DNA of 64,000 bases from the NCBI RefSeq assembly GCF_004342225.1, contig NZ_SMAR01000001.1, forward strand, positions 186,001 through 250,000. Direction: 5' to 3'. Shown here in pieces: positions 54,882-64,000 of this stretch. Every line of letters starts with the position of its first letter. Position 1 is the first letter of the stretch. Source of the DNA: Martelella mediterranea (GTDB lineage Bacteria > Pseudomonadota > Alphaproteobacteria > Rhizobiales > Rhizobiaceae). The notes under the pieces are model-generated. The model made no database searches. It was given only the letters and a program-made list of their open reading frames with translations, and was not told the DNA's origin. Made by a program: the position numbers and the translations under genes.

Positions 54882-56432
54882 TCACATCGCATGCGTTGCT
54901 CCGGTGGTGTCGTTCTGGTGGCCCGGCGTGGCTCGGTAAGCAATCGCTTCACCGATATGCATTCGCCCAACCTGTGCTTTTCCATCAAGGTCTGCGATCG
55001 TGCGCGCAACTTTCAAGATGCGATGATAGCCGCGGGCTGAAAACTTCATCTTTTCGGCCGCCTCGCGCAGCAGCGCCAGCCCAGCGGCATCCGGCTCGGC
55101 CAGTTTTTCGATCAGGTTTGCCGAACAATGCGCATTCACGGTTGCCGCATATGAAAGACCGGCAAAACGCTCTCTTTGTGCATCCCGGGCGCGCGCGACG
55201 CGCTTCGCGACACTGGCACTGCTTTCCCGCTGCTCCTGCGCTCCAATCAGGTCAAGGGCACTGACAGCAGGTACATCGATGCGGATATCGATACGATCCA
55301 TCAGCGGGCCTGAAATACGAGCCTGATAGTCGGAGACACAGCGGTGGCCGCGTGCACAGCTGTGGCCGGGTTCGCCCGCCATCCCGCACCGGCATGGGTT
55401 CATCGCGGCGACAAGTTGAAATCTGGCGGGATAGCTGACCCTGTGATTGGCGCGGGCGATGACACATTCCCCGGTTTCAAGCGGTTGCCGGAGTGCATCG
55501 AGAACCTGGGGCGGAAATTCCGGAAATTCGTCGAGAAACAACACACCATGATGTGCAAGCGATGCCTCGCCCGGCATCGCCTTTAAGCCACCACCTACCA
55601 GCGAGGCCATACTCGCAGAATGATGCGGTGCGCGAAAAGGCCGGCGGTCAGAAAGTTTGCCACCGGCCAGCTTGCCTGCGATTGAATGCACCATCGACAT
55701 GTCCAGCAATTCATGCGGCAGCAGCGGTGGCAAAATGGAAGGCAGGCGCGCCGCCAGCATCGATTTTCCAGCACCGGGCGGCCCCACCATAAGAAGATTA
55801 TGTCCTCCGGCCGCGGCGACCTCCAATGCTCTTTTTGCGCTTTCCTGTCCTTTGATGTCGGCAAGGTCTGGCAGTTCACCGGAGCCAGTCCGAATGGCTG
55901 CCTGTGGTCGCGACAGAACCTGCGTGCCCTTGAAATGGTTTGCAATGGCAATCAGGCTGCGGGGCGCCAGAATATCGAGGTCGGCACTGGCCCATGCCGC
56001 TTCGGGGCCGCAGCCTGCAGGGCATATAAGCCCCTTATCGTCTGCGTTGGCGGCCATCGCGGCAGGCAGAGCGCCTGCCACATTGGCAATGGTTCCATCA
56101 AGATTGAGCTCACCGATCACCACATAGCCGGAAATGGCGTCCGCCGGTATCGCACCCATGGCCGCCATCAGCCCGAGCGCAATCGCCAGATCAAAATGGG
56201 ACCCTTCTTTGGGAAGATCGGCAGGTGCAAGGTTCACGGTGACGCGTTTTGCAGGAAGCGCAAGACCCGTGGCATGAAGTGCTGCCTGAACCCTTTCACG
56301 GCTCTCTGCAACGGCCTTGTCGGGCAGTCCAACGATCTGCATGCCGATCTTGCCGGGCGCGATCATGATCTGGACATCGACCGGCACCCCTTCGACGCCA
56401 TGAAATGCAACCGTTGAAACCCTCGAAACCAT
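54882..56432 (-). CDS. comM: YifB/ComM family Mg-chelatase-like AAA+ ATPase
   Basis: 516 residues. An N-terminal ChlI-like domain (KIGMQIVGLPDKAVAESRER, VTVNLAPADLPKEGSHFDLA) is followed by an AAA+ core with Walker A LMVGPPGAGKSMLAARLPSI and Walker B HHGVLFLDEFPEFPPQVLD, then a C-terminal Mg-chelatase domain with a Cys cluster (AAMNPCRCGMAGEPGHSC). ComM is a branch-migration helicase that helps DNA integration during natural transformation. Start ATG 56432 (MVSRVSTVAFHGVEG) matches the family. Confidence 0.93.
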   Translation of the reverse strand: MVSRVSTVAFHGVEGVPVDVQIMIAPGKIGMQIVGLPDKAVAESRERVQAALHATGLALPAKRVTVNLAPADLPKEGSHFDLAIALGLMAAMGAIPADAISGYVVIGELNLDGTIANVAGALPAAMAANADDKGLICPAGCGPEAAWASADLDILAPRSLIAIANHFKGTQVLSRPQAAIRTGSGELPDLADIKGQESAKRALEVAAAGGHNLLMVGPPGAGKSMLAARLPSILPPLLPHELLDMSMVHSIAGKLAGGKLSDRRPFRAPHHSASMASLVGGGLKAMPGEASLAHHGVLFLDEFPEFPPQVLDALRQPLETGECVIARANHRVSYPARFQLVAAMNPCRCGMAGEPGHSCARGHRCVSDYQARISGPLMDRIDIRIDVPAVSALDLIGAQEQRESSASVAKRVARARDAQRERFAGLSYAATVNAHCSANLIEKLAEPDAAGLALLREAAEKMKFSARGYHRILKVARTIADLDGKAQVGRMHIGEAIAYRATPGHQNDTTGATHAM

Positions 56433-56696
56433 CGTCCGTCTGCCCCAAACCAAGATGAAATATGATGAAATGTATCTTATGGTTGTAAAGGTTGCACACT
56501 TGGATTAAACAATCAAGAACAAAATAGGAACAAGTCTGAATGGGATGGACAAGCTTCTCCATCGGCCTTAATCCGACGAAAACCGCAGCCTGTCGGCGAC
56601 TGAACGGCAGGATGTTGAATTTTTGACATGGTGGAACGGGCCAACGGGCAGCTGTCGGCTTCATGTATGGAAAGCGTGCCAGCGGAGAGGCAGAAT

Positions 56697-57029
56697 ATGG
56701 GACTTACGACTGAAGAGCAGATCCTGATCGAACAGCGGGTGACAAATGAGGCCAAATCGACGGCTGCGACCTATCTTCTTTGGTTCTTTGTCGGCTGGGC
56801 CGGCGCACATCGGTTTTATCTGGGGCGTAACGGCTCGGCGATCGCCATGCTTTTGCTGAACATCGTTGGCTGGATGACGTTCGCTTTTCTGATCGGTATA
56901 CCGCTTGTCGTGATCTGGGGCATCTGGTGGCTTGTCGACCTGTTCCTGATCCCCGGAATGATTGACGCACAGAAGAACAGTGTCCGCAATTATCTGACGC
57001 AGGAAGCACTCGTCCGGCAGAAGTCATAA
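56697..57029 (+). CDS. TM2 domain membrane protein
   Basis: 110 residues. A charged N-terminus, then two helices with the TM2 signature (YLLWFFVGWAGAHRFYLGRN, ending LVDLFLIPGMIDAQKN). Inner-membrane protein of unknown function. Start ATG 56697 follows GGAGAGGCAGAAT. Convergent with the cyd operon across a strong terminator. Confidence 0.88.
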   Translation: MGLTTEEQILIEQRVTNEAKSTAATYLLWFFVGWAGAHRFYLGRNGSAIAMLLLNIVGWMTFAFLIGIPLVVIWGIWWLVDLFLIPGMIDAQKNSVRNYLTQEALVRQKS

Positions 57030-57122
57030 TAGATATGCGCTGACGAAGCGTATTATTGCCGTGAGGTCGAAACCGCACGAGGTGTGCGTTTTGGGTATTG
57101 CCGGAAAACTGTCAAAAAAAAC

Positions 57123-57160
57123 CAAAAGCCCGGATGCTGTTGTCAGCATCCGGGCTTTTG
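57123..57160. terminator. Bidirectional terminator between the TM2 gene and cydX
   Basis: A perfect 17-bp stem (CAAAAGCCCGGATGCTG and its complement) with loop TTGT. A-rich and T-rich sides allow use by both convergent units. Confidence 0.9.
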
Positions 57161-57193
57161 TTTGTCAGGTCAGAGCGTGATCGGTCGGCCTTG

Positions 57194-57319
57194 TTAAAGG
57201 TCGCCGGACTGCGCCTGTTCCTGCTTTGCCTTGTCGTCCATCAGTTCATACCACATGGCGTTCAGCACTGCGAAAAGTGCGGCCAGCGGCAAGCCCAGGA
57301 TCCATGCAAAATACCACAT
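57194..57319 (-). CDS. cydX: Cytochrome bd small subunit CydX
   Basis: 41 residues: MWYFAWILGLPLAALFAVLN, then AMWYELMDDKAKQEQAQSGD. One membrane helix with the conserved WYFAWILG start and the WxE region of CydX/YbgT. It stabilises hemes of the CydAB oxidase. AGGAGATTTCA precedes the ATG at 57319. It follows cydB by 66 bp and is the last gene before the terminator. Confidence 0.93.
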   Translation of the reverse strand: MWYFAWILGLPLAALFAVLNAMWYELMDDKAKQEQAQSGDL

Positions 57320-57385
57320 TGAAATCTCCTTTATGGATTTCTTGACCCTTTCAGTGGAGGGGCCGCATGCGGCCCCGTCCTGTGA

Positions 57386-58537
57386 TCAGTAGGCGTGTCC
57401 GTCGCCGGTAACATCCTTATCCGTAACCTTGCCCCACATGATGTGGTAGACCCAACTCGTATAAGCGATGATCAGCGGAACGAAGATCACTGCACATACC
57501 AGCATGATGAACAAGGTGAGTTGGCTTGAAGACGAATCCCACACTGTCAGGCTGCTCGACGGATCCTGCGAAGACGGCAGAATGAACGGGAACATGGCTA
57601 CGCCGGGCGTGGCCACAACGCCGAAAACCGAGGCTGAGCTGGATAGCATGCCGAGGATTTCCTTCTTCGTCTTAAAGCCGATCAGCGCACCGATAGCACC
57701 AAGAAAGCCGAGAGCAGGTGCCAGCATCATCCACGGATATTTGCCGTAGTTTGTGAACCAGGCTCCGGGTTCGCGCGCCACGTCGCTCATCAGGGGATTG
57801 GACGGGCCACTCGCATCGACAGCACCGGTGAAGGCATAGCCCTGAATGCCGTAGTAGAGCCAGACGCCGGCGAGTGCGAACAGGACGATCAGAGCAACGG
57901 CCGAGATGCTGCCGAATGCACGTGAGCGTGCTGCAACCGGCCCTTCGGTCTTCAGTGCCAGCCACGATGCGCCATGCATTGTCAGCATGGCAACGCAGAC
58001 GAGGCCGGTCAGAAGTGCGAAGGGGTTCAGGAGTGCGAAGAACGAGCCGTCATAGAACATCCGAAGATCATCATCGAAGCGGAAAGGCACACCCTGAAGC
58101 GTGTTGCCCAATGCGACGCCGATGATCAGCGTCGGCACAAAGCCGCCAATGAACAGCATCCAGTCCCAGGTCGTGCGCCAGGTCTGGCTTTCCCGCTTGG
58201 AGCGGTATTTGAAGCCCACCGGACGCAGGATGAGCGCGAACAGGATCGCAAACATCGCCAGATAGAAGCCGGAAAAGGATACCGCGTAGACGAACGGCCA
58301 GGCGGCAAAGATGGCGCCGCCACCAAGGATCAGCCACACCTGGTTGCCTTCCCAGACGGGACCGACTGTATTGACGACAATGCGACGTTCAACATCGTTC
58401 TTGCCGACGAAGGGCAAAAGCGTCGCCGTGCCCAGATCGAAGCCATCCATGACGGCATAGGCGATTAACAGCACGCCGAGCAACAGCCACCAGATAACTC
58501 GGAGGACTTCGTAGGATATAAGATCGTGTAGTACCAT
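57386..58537 (-). CDS. cydB: Cytochrome bd ubiquinol oxidase subunit II
   Basis: 383 residues with about nine membrane helices. VIWWLLLGVLLIAYAVMDGF at the start and GLVCVAMLTMHGASWLALKT in the middle are family hallmarks. With CydA and CydX it forms the high-affinity oxygen reductase of the inner membrane, used at low oxygen. It starts 6 bp after cydA stops. Confidence 0.96.
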   Translation of the reverse strand: MVLHDLISYEVLRVIWWLLLGVLLIAYAVMDGFDLGTATLLPFVGKNDVERRIVVNTVGPVWEGNQVWLILGGGAIFAAWPFVYAVSFSGFYLAMFAILFALILRPVGFKYRSKRESQTWRTTWDWMLFIGGFVPTLIIGVALGNTLQGVPFRFDDDLRMFYDGSFFALLNPFALLTGLVCVAMLTMHGASWLALKTEGPVAARSRAFGSISAVALIVLFALAGVWLYYGIQGYAFTGAVDASGPSNPLMSDVAREPGAWFTNYGKYPWMMLAPALGFLGAIGALIGFKTKKEILGMLSSSASVFGVVATPGVAMFPFILPSSQDPSSSLTVWDSSSSQLTLFIMLVCAVIFVPLIIAYTSWVYHIMWGKVTDKDVTGDGHAY

Positions 58538-58543
58538 GATGAT

Positions 58544-60139
58544 TTACTCCGCAGGTGCAGCCATCGTGCCGTGCTGGCGGCGGAAGCCGAGCGTTGGCAT
58601 TTCAGGCCCGTTGTCGGGTTGCGGTCCTTTGCGGATCGCGGCGAGCATCAGGCCCATTTCGACAATGAACAGCACCGTGTAGATTGCGACAAACGCGACA
58701 ATCGTCAGCAGAACAGTGGATGCACCGAGGCTTGATACGGCAGCTGCCGTGGGCAGAATACCTTCGATAATCCAAGGCTGACGGCCAAACTCGGCAACAA
58801 TCCAGCCGCATTCGGCAGCAATCCAGGGCAGTGGGATGATCCAGACTGCGAGCTTGAGAAGCCACGGATAGTGGTCGAGACGGCGCCGTGCCGAAAGGTA
58901 GAAGAATGCCCCCATGACCGCGATAAACAGGAAGCCGCAGGCAACCATGATGCGGAAGGTCCAGAACAGGATCGGGACATCCGGAACGAGACTGTTGGCG
59001 GCCATGTCGATCTGTGCCGGGGTTGCATCGCGCGGGTCATCAACCCAGCGCTTCAGCAGGTAGGCATAGCCGAGGTCATTGCCATACTGTTCAAGGCGCT
59101 GCTGATCAGCAGTGTCTGCGACGCCCGTTCCCATGTTTTCACGCACTTTGACGAGAGCGTCATAGGCAATGATGCCGTTTTCAATCCGGGTCTTGCCCTG
59201 TTCGACAAGCTGATTGATCCCCTCGATCGGCGTGTCCAGAGAGCGGGTCCCGATCAGGCCCATAACCCATGGAATGTGAACGGCGAAATGGGTTTCACGG
59301 TCCTGCATATCCGGAATGCCGAAGAGGGTAAACGACGCCGGTGCCGGTTCGGTATCCCACATGGATTCGATTGCGGCGAGCTTCATCTTCTGATGTTCGG
59401 TGGTCAGGTAGCCGCTTTCGTCACCGAGAACGACCACTGAAAGAGCGGCCGCAAGGCCGAAGGAACAGGCTACAGTCATCGACCGTTTGGCCAGTTCCGA
59501 ATGGCGGCCCTTGAGAACATACCAGGCAGAAACGCCCAGAACGAACACAGCAGCCGTCACATAACCTGCTGAAACTGTGTGGACAAACTTCGCCTGCGCA
59601 ACCGGATTGGTCAGCACTTCAAAGAAGTTCGTGACTTCCATACGCATGGTTGCCGGGTTCAGCTGCGAGCCCACCGGGTTCTGCATCCAGCCATTGGCGA
59701 TCAGGATCCACAGAGCCGAAAAGTTTGAGCCGATTGCCACACACCAGGCGGTGATCAGGTGGGCAACCTTCGACATGCGATCCCAGCCAAAGAAGAACAG
59801 GCCGACGAAGGTGGCTTCCAGGAAGAAGGCCATCAACCCTTCGATCGCCAGCGGTGCACCGAAGATATCACCGACATAGTGGCTGTAATAGCTCCAGTTC
59901 ATACCGAACTGAAACTCCATCACGATGCCTGTGGAAACGCCCAGCACAAAGTTGATGCCGAACAGGGTTCCCCAGAATTTGGTCATCTGCCGCCATATGC
60001 GGCGACCCGTCATGACGTAGACCGTTTCCATGATCGCTACGATCACGGAAAGGCCCAGCGTCAACGGCACAAACAAAAAGTGGTAAAGTGCCGTCATAGC
60101 AAATTGAAGGCGCGATAGCGCCACGATATCCAGTTCCAT
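58544..60139 (-). CDS. cydA: Cytochrome bd ubiquinol oxidase subunit I
   Basis: 531 residues holding hemes b558, b595 and d. MELDIVALSRLQFAMTALYH carries the heme ligand His20 (E. coli His19). The Q-loop region follows FAVHIPWVMGLIGTRSLDTP, and EFGRQPWIIEGILPTA contains the GRQPW motif. Start ATG 60139 with CGGGAGAGACGCA upstream; the frame is open beyond. The gap of 197 bp after cydC may hold its own promoter, but no FNR box is evident. Confidence 0.96.
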   Translation of the reverse strand: MELDIVALSRLQFAMTALYHFLFVPLTLGLSVIVAIMETVYVMTGRRIWRQMTKFWGTLFGINFVLGVSTGIVMEFQFGMNWSYYSHYVGDIFGAPLAIEGLMAFFLEATFVGLFFFGWDRMSKVAHLITAWCVAIGSNFSALWILIANGWMQNPVGSQLNPATMRMEVTNFFEVLTNPVAQAKFVHTVSAGYVTAAVFVLGVSAWYVLKGRHSELAKRSMTVACSFGLAAALSVVVLGDESGYLTTEHQKMKLAAIESMWDTEPAPASFTLFGIPDMQDRETHFAVHIPWVMGLIGTRSLDTPIEGINQLVEQGKTRIENGIIAYDALVKVRENMGTGVADTADQQRLEQYGNDLGYAYLLKRWVDDPRDATPAQIDMAANSLVPDVPILFWTFRIMVACGFLFIAVMGAFFYLSARRRLDHYPWLLKLAVWIIPLPWIAAECGWIVAEFGRQPWIIEGILPTAAAVSSLGASTVLLTIVAFVAIYTVLFIVEMGLMLAAIRKGPQPDNGPEMPTLGFRRQHGTMAAPAE

Positions 60140-60336
60140 TGCGTCTCTCCCGCGTTCAAACCGGGTCTTAATTGACCGGCTGCGCCACCCTCTCCGGCAG
60201 CGAAGCCGCATTCTTTTTATTTTCAGCCGCGTGGCCTGATGGGGCCGTTCACTGCTGACTTCGGTTCGCGCACCGTTCCGGGGGAAAGCCGGAAACCGGG
60301 TTTCACCCGGAACAGTGCGCTGTCACGACCAGACAC

Positions 60337-62040
60337 TCAGTCTGGCCGAAGGGCGGCCAGTGCTGCCTGAAAGGCAGGTTCGCCGCGTTTCGGGGCGGCA
60401 ATAATCCGCCCGGAATTCATGATCAGAAGCCGGTCGGCAATTTCTGCCTCGCGGCGGATGTGTGTCGCGATCAGGAGCGTGCGTTCATCAACAGCGCGCT
60501 CATCAATCCGCGCCATCACATCGCGCGCCGTCGGGCCATCAAGGCCCTCGGTCGGTTCATCGAGAAGCCAGACCGGCGTGTCACGCAGCAAAAGCCGCGC
60601 CAGTGCCAATCGCCGCGCCTGACCACCCGACAGTCCAAGACCTTTTTCGCCAAGCTCTGTATCCAGGCCTGCCGGCAATCCGCGCACCGTCTCGTCAAGT
60701 CCGGCGGCATCAAGCGCGTTCATCAGGGTTTCGTCGCCGGCAGCTGGCAGGGCAAGCTTCAGATTGGCGCGCAGCGTGTCCTGAAAAAGCTCTGTGCGCT
60801 GGGTGAGAAGTGTCGTTGGCAGTGCCGAAACAGAACCTGACACAGGGGCAGCTTCTCCTGCGAAAAGTGCCATGATCGAGGATTTTCCAGTGCCACTTGC
60901 ACCGATCAGCGCGACCTTTTCACCTTTTGCGATTGAAAGTGAAAGTGCGCTGACAGCAGGTGCACTGCGACCCTCATATTGCATCGTCACAGCATCAAGG
61001 CTCAGAGCTAAACCGGGCCCGGGCGTGGCTGGCTGAAATTCGGTCGTATCCGGTGTGCCTTCAAAGCGTGGTGCGAGCCTGCGCGCAGCCAGAAGCGTGC
61101 GTCCGAGCTCCAGAGCACCCCGTCTCAATGCTGCAAATGGTTCAAGCGCTGCAAAGGCAATCAGCAGAGCAAGAGCGGCGAGCGGTGCGGAAATTGTCCC
61201 GGCTTCACTGAGGCTCGCACCCGCCAGCAATACGCCCGCGAGGATGCAGGCTGTAACAAGGTCGAAACCAAAGCCGGTATTGGTCTCGATACGGTTCAGC
61301 GCAACATCGGCTTCCCTTTCGCGCGTATCGGCGTCAAGGACACGTCCACGCTGAGCGTGAAGTTCGCCTGCGAGTGCCAGCTCACTCTGACCGGCAACCA
61401 TATCTACAGCGCGGGCGCGAAGCGCTTCCTGTGCGTGTGCCCGGCGACGCGCCGGAACCTCAGCGCGACGAGCGGCGAGAACCGGCATCATAATGCCCGG
61501 GATCATAATGGCAGCGGCAACAGCCAGTGCCAGTGGCCACGAGAGAAAGCCAAGCACGATCATGGTCGTCAGACCTGCGATCACAGCCACTGCGCCTGGA
61601 ACGAGAACGCGCAGGTAAAGCGTATCCAGTGCGTCTACATCAGCTGTCAGTCGGAAAAGCAGGCGTGCCGGGCGGAAACTCAGCGCCTTGGCGGCTCCTG
61701 GCGCTGCAAACCCCTTGAACAGGCGGACGCGCAAATCCGCCAGCACTTTCAGCGTGGCATCATGGGTCTGCAGGCGTTCACCATAGCGCGCTGCAGTTCG
61801 TGACATGGCAAGAAAGCGGATGGCCGCCGAAGGGGCGAACACGTCAAAGGCCAGCGCGGTCGCACTCGTCAGACCGGCAATTGCCGTTGCTGTGACAAAC
61901 CAGCCGGAGACACCAAGAAGGGCAACGCCTGCCAGCACAGTCGCTGCAGCAAGTGCTGCGCCGGCCAGCAGACCTCTGCGCTGCTCCGACCAGAACAGTC
62001 GGATCACCGGTTTCAGATATGAAAGGCCATGCCGTCTCAT
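60337..62040 (-). CDS. cydC: Heterodimeric ABC exporter subunit CydC
   Basis: 567 residues: a six-helix membrane domain (AAATVLAGVALLGVSGWFVT) and an ATPase domain with Walker A IGASGTGKSSIMALFAG, signature LGLSGGQARRLALARLL and Walker B PVWLLDEPTEGLD. With CydD it exports glutathione and cysteine in the E. coli model and is needed for bd oxidase assembly. Its ATG overlaps the cydD stop by 4 bp. Confidence 0.95.
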   Translation of the reverse strand: MRRHGLSYLKPVIRLFWSEQRRGLLAGAALAAATVLAGVALLGVSGWFVTATAIAGLTSATALAFDVFAPSAAIRFLAMSRTAARYGERLQTHDATLKVLADLRVRLFKGFAAPGAAKALSFRPARLLFRLTADVDALDTLYLRVLVPGAVAVIAGLTTMIVLGFLSWPLALAVAAAIMIPGIMMPVLAARRAEVPARRRAHAQEALRARAVDMVAGQSELALAGELHAQRGRVLDADTREREADVALNRIETNTGFGFDLVTACILAGVLLAGASLSEAGTISAPLAALALLIAFAALEPFAALRRGALELGRTLLAARRLAPRFEGTPDTTEFQPATPGPGLALSLDAVTMQYEGRSAPAVSALSLSIAKGEKVALIGASGTGKSSIMALFAGEAAPVSGSVSALPTTLLTQRTELFQDTLRANLKLALPAAGDETLMNALDAAGLDETVRGLPAGLDTELGEKGLGLSGGQARRLALARLLLRDTPVWLLDEPTEGLDGPTARDVMARIDERAVDERTLLIATHIRREAEIADRLLIMNSGRIIAAPKRGEPAFQAALAALRPD

Positions 62041-63836
62041 TGTGCATCCCTCCGGAAGCGATCATTGAGGTCGATAACCCTGTCCATGCGCTCCGCCAGA
62101 ACCGGATCATGGGTTGCCACGATCAGCGTGCGGTCCGTTGCAAGTGTGAGCAGCGATTCTGTTATATCATTCGCGGTATGGTTGTCCAAATGCGCCGTTG
62201 GCTCATCGGCGAGAATGAGGCCGGCGTGATGATTGGCCGCAGCGCGTGCAAGTGTCAGGCGCAATCCTTCGCCGCCGGAAAGCCCCGCGCCATTTTCACC
62301 GATCATCGCGTTGCCATGCGCATTGGCGGCGTGCTCAAGCGAGGCCAGTGACAGCGCCGCTTTGATATCGTCAGGGCGGATATTCCTGCGATGGAGGCGG
62401 ATGTTTCCGGCAATGGAACCGGCAAAGAGGTGCGGATCCTGCCCGATCCAGGCGATGCGTGCGCGCAAGGCCGACGCTGTTTCGGGTGAGAGCGTTTCGC
62501 CATCAATGATAATGCGACCATGGCGGATTTCAGCGAGTCCTGCGATCAGCGCCAGAAGTGTTGATTTCCCGCTGCCTGATGGTCCCAGCAGTGCCACATG
62601 CTCGCCGGGTTTGACTGAAAGACCGAAGCTGTCGAATACGGCTTCAGCGCTCCCCTGATGGGTGAACGAGAGGTCTCTGATTTCCACAGCAACAGGGCCA
62701 TGCGAAATTGCATCCGTGCTTATCGAGCCAGACGGCTTCTGGTCCACCATGACGAGACCGTCTTCGGCGAGGCCGTCAAGCGCCAGAAGGGCTGCATCGC
62801 CCGACGCGCGATCATGCCAGACGGATGACAGCATCCGCAGCGGATCGAAGAATGCGGGCGCCAGCAGAAGAATGAAAAGACCTTCGGAGAGCGACATTTT
62901 GGTGCCCCAGGCGCCGAAGTTGATCTGGCCGAGAAGGTGAAAGCCGATATAGGCAGCGGCCATCGCCACACCAAGCGCAGAAAAAAGTTCAAGCACGGCA
63001 GAGGTGAGAAACGCCACCCGCAAAACTGCCATTGTCCGCTTGCGCAGGTTTTCGGCTCTGAGGCGAAGGCGCCGTGAAACCTGTTCGACGGCATCAAAGG
63101 AGCGAATAGTTGAAAGGCCCCGCAGCCGGTCCAGCAGGAACGCATTGAGCGTGCCCATGTCGGCCATGTGTTTTTCGCTGGCCGACTGCGCACTCCATCC
63201 GATCAGGGCCATGAAAACCGGGATCAGTGGTGCTGCAATCAGGAGTACCAGGCCTGCAATCCATGAAATCGGAAAGACAACAGCCAGAATGGCAAGCGGT
63301 ACAACCGATGCCTTGAAACGTGCCGTCTGAAAGCGCGAGAGATACGGGACGATGTATTCGGCCTGCTCGGCAAGAATGCTGGCTGCTTCGCCGGATGCAG
63401 CACGGCTGCTATCCAGCGGAGAACGCATCGCCATGGCCGAAAGTGCGGCTTCCCGCTTTTCGCTCAGGATATTTCGGGCCGCCCGGTATGCACGCCGGCT
63501 GCCGGCCTTTTCCAGCACAGCCTTGAGAAAGCCAAGGGCAAGCACGCCAAGAGCAAGCGGCCAGACGGCAGACACACCCTGTCCTTGCGCGATCAGCCCG
63601 ATCCCGTGCGCCAGACAGGCGGCCTGCGGCAGCCACATCAGTTCGGCGAGCGTCTGAAGCCAGGCTGCTGTCTTCAGGTCCCGGCTTTTTGGCACTGGCG
63701 CACGTTGGCTTTTGCGTGTTGCGCGTGTTTGAAGCGGCTTTTTCGACTGAGGCCGGGTCTCAGATGCATGCATGCCCGTTCGCGGTGTTGAACCCACGTT
63801 CTTTAGCCTGCTTTTGTCACGAACAATCTGGTCCAT
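62037..63836 (-). CDS. cydD: Heterodimeric ABC exporter subunit CydD
   Basis: 599 residues. The N-terminal 50 residues are basic and poorly conserved, then the membrane domain (IGLIAQGQGVSAVWPLALGV onwards) and the ATPase: Walker A LLGPSGSGKSTLLALIAGLA, signature AGLSGGEGLRLTLARAA, Walker B GLILADEPTAHLD. Partner of CydC. It starts 3 bp after the stop of the partial gene at the window edge, so an upstream gene is co-transcribed. Confidence 0.94.
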   Translation of the reverse strand: MDQIVRDKSRLKNVGSTPRTGMHASETRPQSKKPLQTRATRKSQRAPVPKSRDLKTAAWLQTLAELMWLPQAACLAHGIGLIAQGQGVSAVWPLALGVLALGFLKAVLEKAGSRRAYRAARNILSEKREAALSAMAMRSPLDSSRAASGEAASILAEQAEYIVPYLSRFQTARFKASVVPLAILAVVFPISWIAGLVLLIAAPLIPVFMALIGWSAQSASEKHMADMGTLNAFLLDRLRGLSTIRSFDAVEQVSRRLRLRAENLRKRTMAVLRVAFLTSAVLELFSALGVAMAAAYIGFHLLGQINFGAWGTKMSLSEGLFILLLAPAFFDPLRMLSSVWHDRASGDAALLALDGLAEDGLVMVDQKPSGSISTDAISHGPVAVEIRDLSFTHQGSAEAVFDSFGLSVKPGEHVALLGPSGSGKSTLLALIAGLAEIRHGRIIIDGETLSPETASALRARIAWIGQDPHLFAGSIAGNIRLHRRNIRPDDIKAALSLASLEHAANAHGNAMIGENGAGLSGGEGLRLTLARAAANHHAGLILADEPTAHLDNHTANDITESLLTLATDRTLIVATHDPVLAERMDRVIDLNDRFRRDAQ

Positions 63837-63839
63837 GGC

Positions 63840-64000
63840 CTATGCGCCTGCCTTGTTGCGCTTGGATGCTGACGTTTTGCCGAGCGAGACCACCTTGTCT
63901 GCTGTGTCCAACAGTTTTGTGACTTTCGAGCCAAGCCCAAGCAACATCACCAGCCGCTCTGTCTCAAGGTCCTTCACGTCGTCATACCAGTTGGAGAGCT
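63840..64000 (-). CDS. C-terminal fragment of the gene upstream of cydD (regulator?)
   Basis: Only 53 residues are visible (LSNWYDDVKDLETERLVMLL, then LGSKVTKLLDTADKVVSL and a basic tail, stop TAG). Helical, no membrane segment. Rhizobial cydDCAB operons often start with a MarR/GbsR-type regulator, which this could be, but too little is present to identify it. It stops 3 bp before cydD. Confidence 0.5.
   Translation of the reverse strand, partial: LSNWYDDVKDLETERLVMLLGLGSKVTKLLDTADKVVSLGKTSASKRNKAGA

Noticed and set aside
1-64000. CRISPR arrays, insertion sequences, integrases, tRNA or rRNA genes
   Set aside because: None was seen; no regularly spaced direct repeats, transposase-like products or RNA-gene signatures were found.

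Overview
The window is chromosomal DNA of an alphaproteobacterium, most likely a member of the Hyphomicrobiales (Rhizobiales; Brucella/rhizobium relatives). The evidence is a CtrA / ChpT / SciP cell-cycle set, an EipA-type (DUF1134) envelope protein, an Irr-type iron box in front of an MbfA-like iron exporter, an RluD-RpoH pair, and the infC-rpmI-rplT-pheS-pheT translation block. Genes are tightly packed on both strands. I saw no rRNA, tRNA, CRISPR array, insertion sequence or plasmid functions. The genus is not resolved from sequence alone.

Layout. 1-9.6 kb: cyclopropane fatty acid synthase (cut by the window edge), tex, purD, a MATE exporter, then a leftward operon of Sua5/TsaC, a GlcD-type FAD dehydrogenase and a GT11 glycosyltransferase. 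9.9-15.4 kb: a Rieske oxygenase/reductase pair of the glycine-betaine demethylase type, mbfA with its Irr box, and an arginase-ornithine cyclodeaminase operon (arginine to proline). 15.6-22 kb: a diguanylate cyclase with three periplasmic solute-binding-like sensor domains, a siderophore-interacting ferric reductase, a CobB sirtuin, a transglutaminase-like protease and an alpha/beta hydrolase. 22-27.8 kb: infC (AUU start), rpmI, rplT, pheS, an ASCH-domain gene and pheT. 27.8-38.7 kb: a GH32 glycosidase and an accessory catabolic block: an NMT1-type ABC importer, a cytosine-deaminase-like amidohydrolase, an FAD oxidase, a quinone reductase, a divergent LysR regulator and a creatininase-like amidohydrolase. 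The importer operon and the creatininase gene share a 27-bp inverted motif upstream, which suggests one regulon. 39-46.8 kb: purA, a large acidic membrane protein, a SagB-like nitroreductase, rpoH, rluD, a small membrane protein and a TrmH-family methyltransferase.

46.8-53.5 kb is a cell-cycle and envelope neighbourhood. eipA and chpT are divergent, then come an adaptor plus TolC-like lipoprotein pair without an inner-membrane pump, ctrA, a FliJ-like gene, two inverted-repeat elements and sciP. CtrA-like boxes (TTAA-N7-TTAA with one mismatch) lie in front of eipA/chpT, the FliJ-like gene and sciP, and five GANTC sites lie between ctrA and the FliJ-like gene. ChpT should pass phosphate to CtrA and SciP should restrain CtrA, so three core parts of this circuit lie within about 6 kb. 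After that come a DUF2793 phage/GTA-fibre-like gene, comM/yifB and a TM2 protein.

57-64 kb: the cytochrome bd locus on the minus strand, in the order (partial upstream gene)-cydD-cydC-cydA-cydB-cydX, including the 41-residue CydX. CydDC assembles and CydABX forms the high-affinity quinol oxidase.
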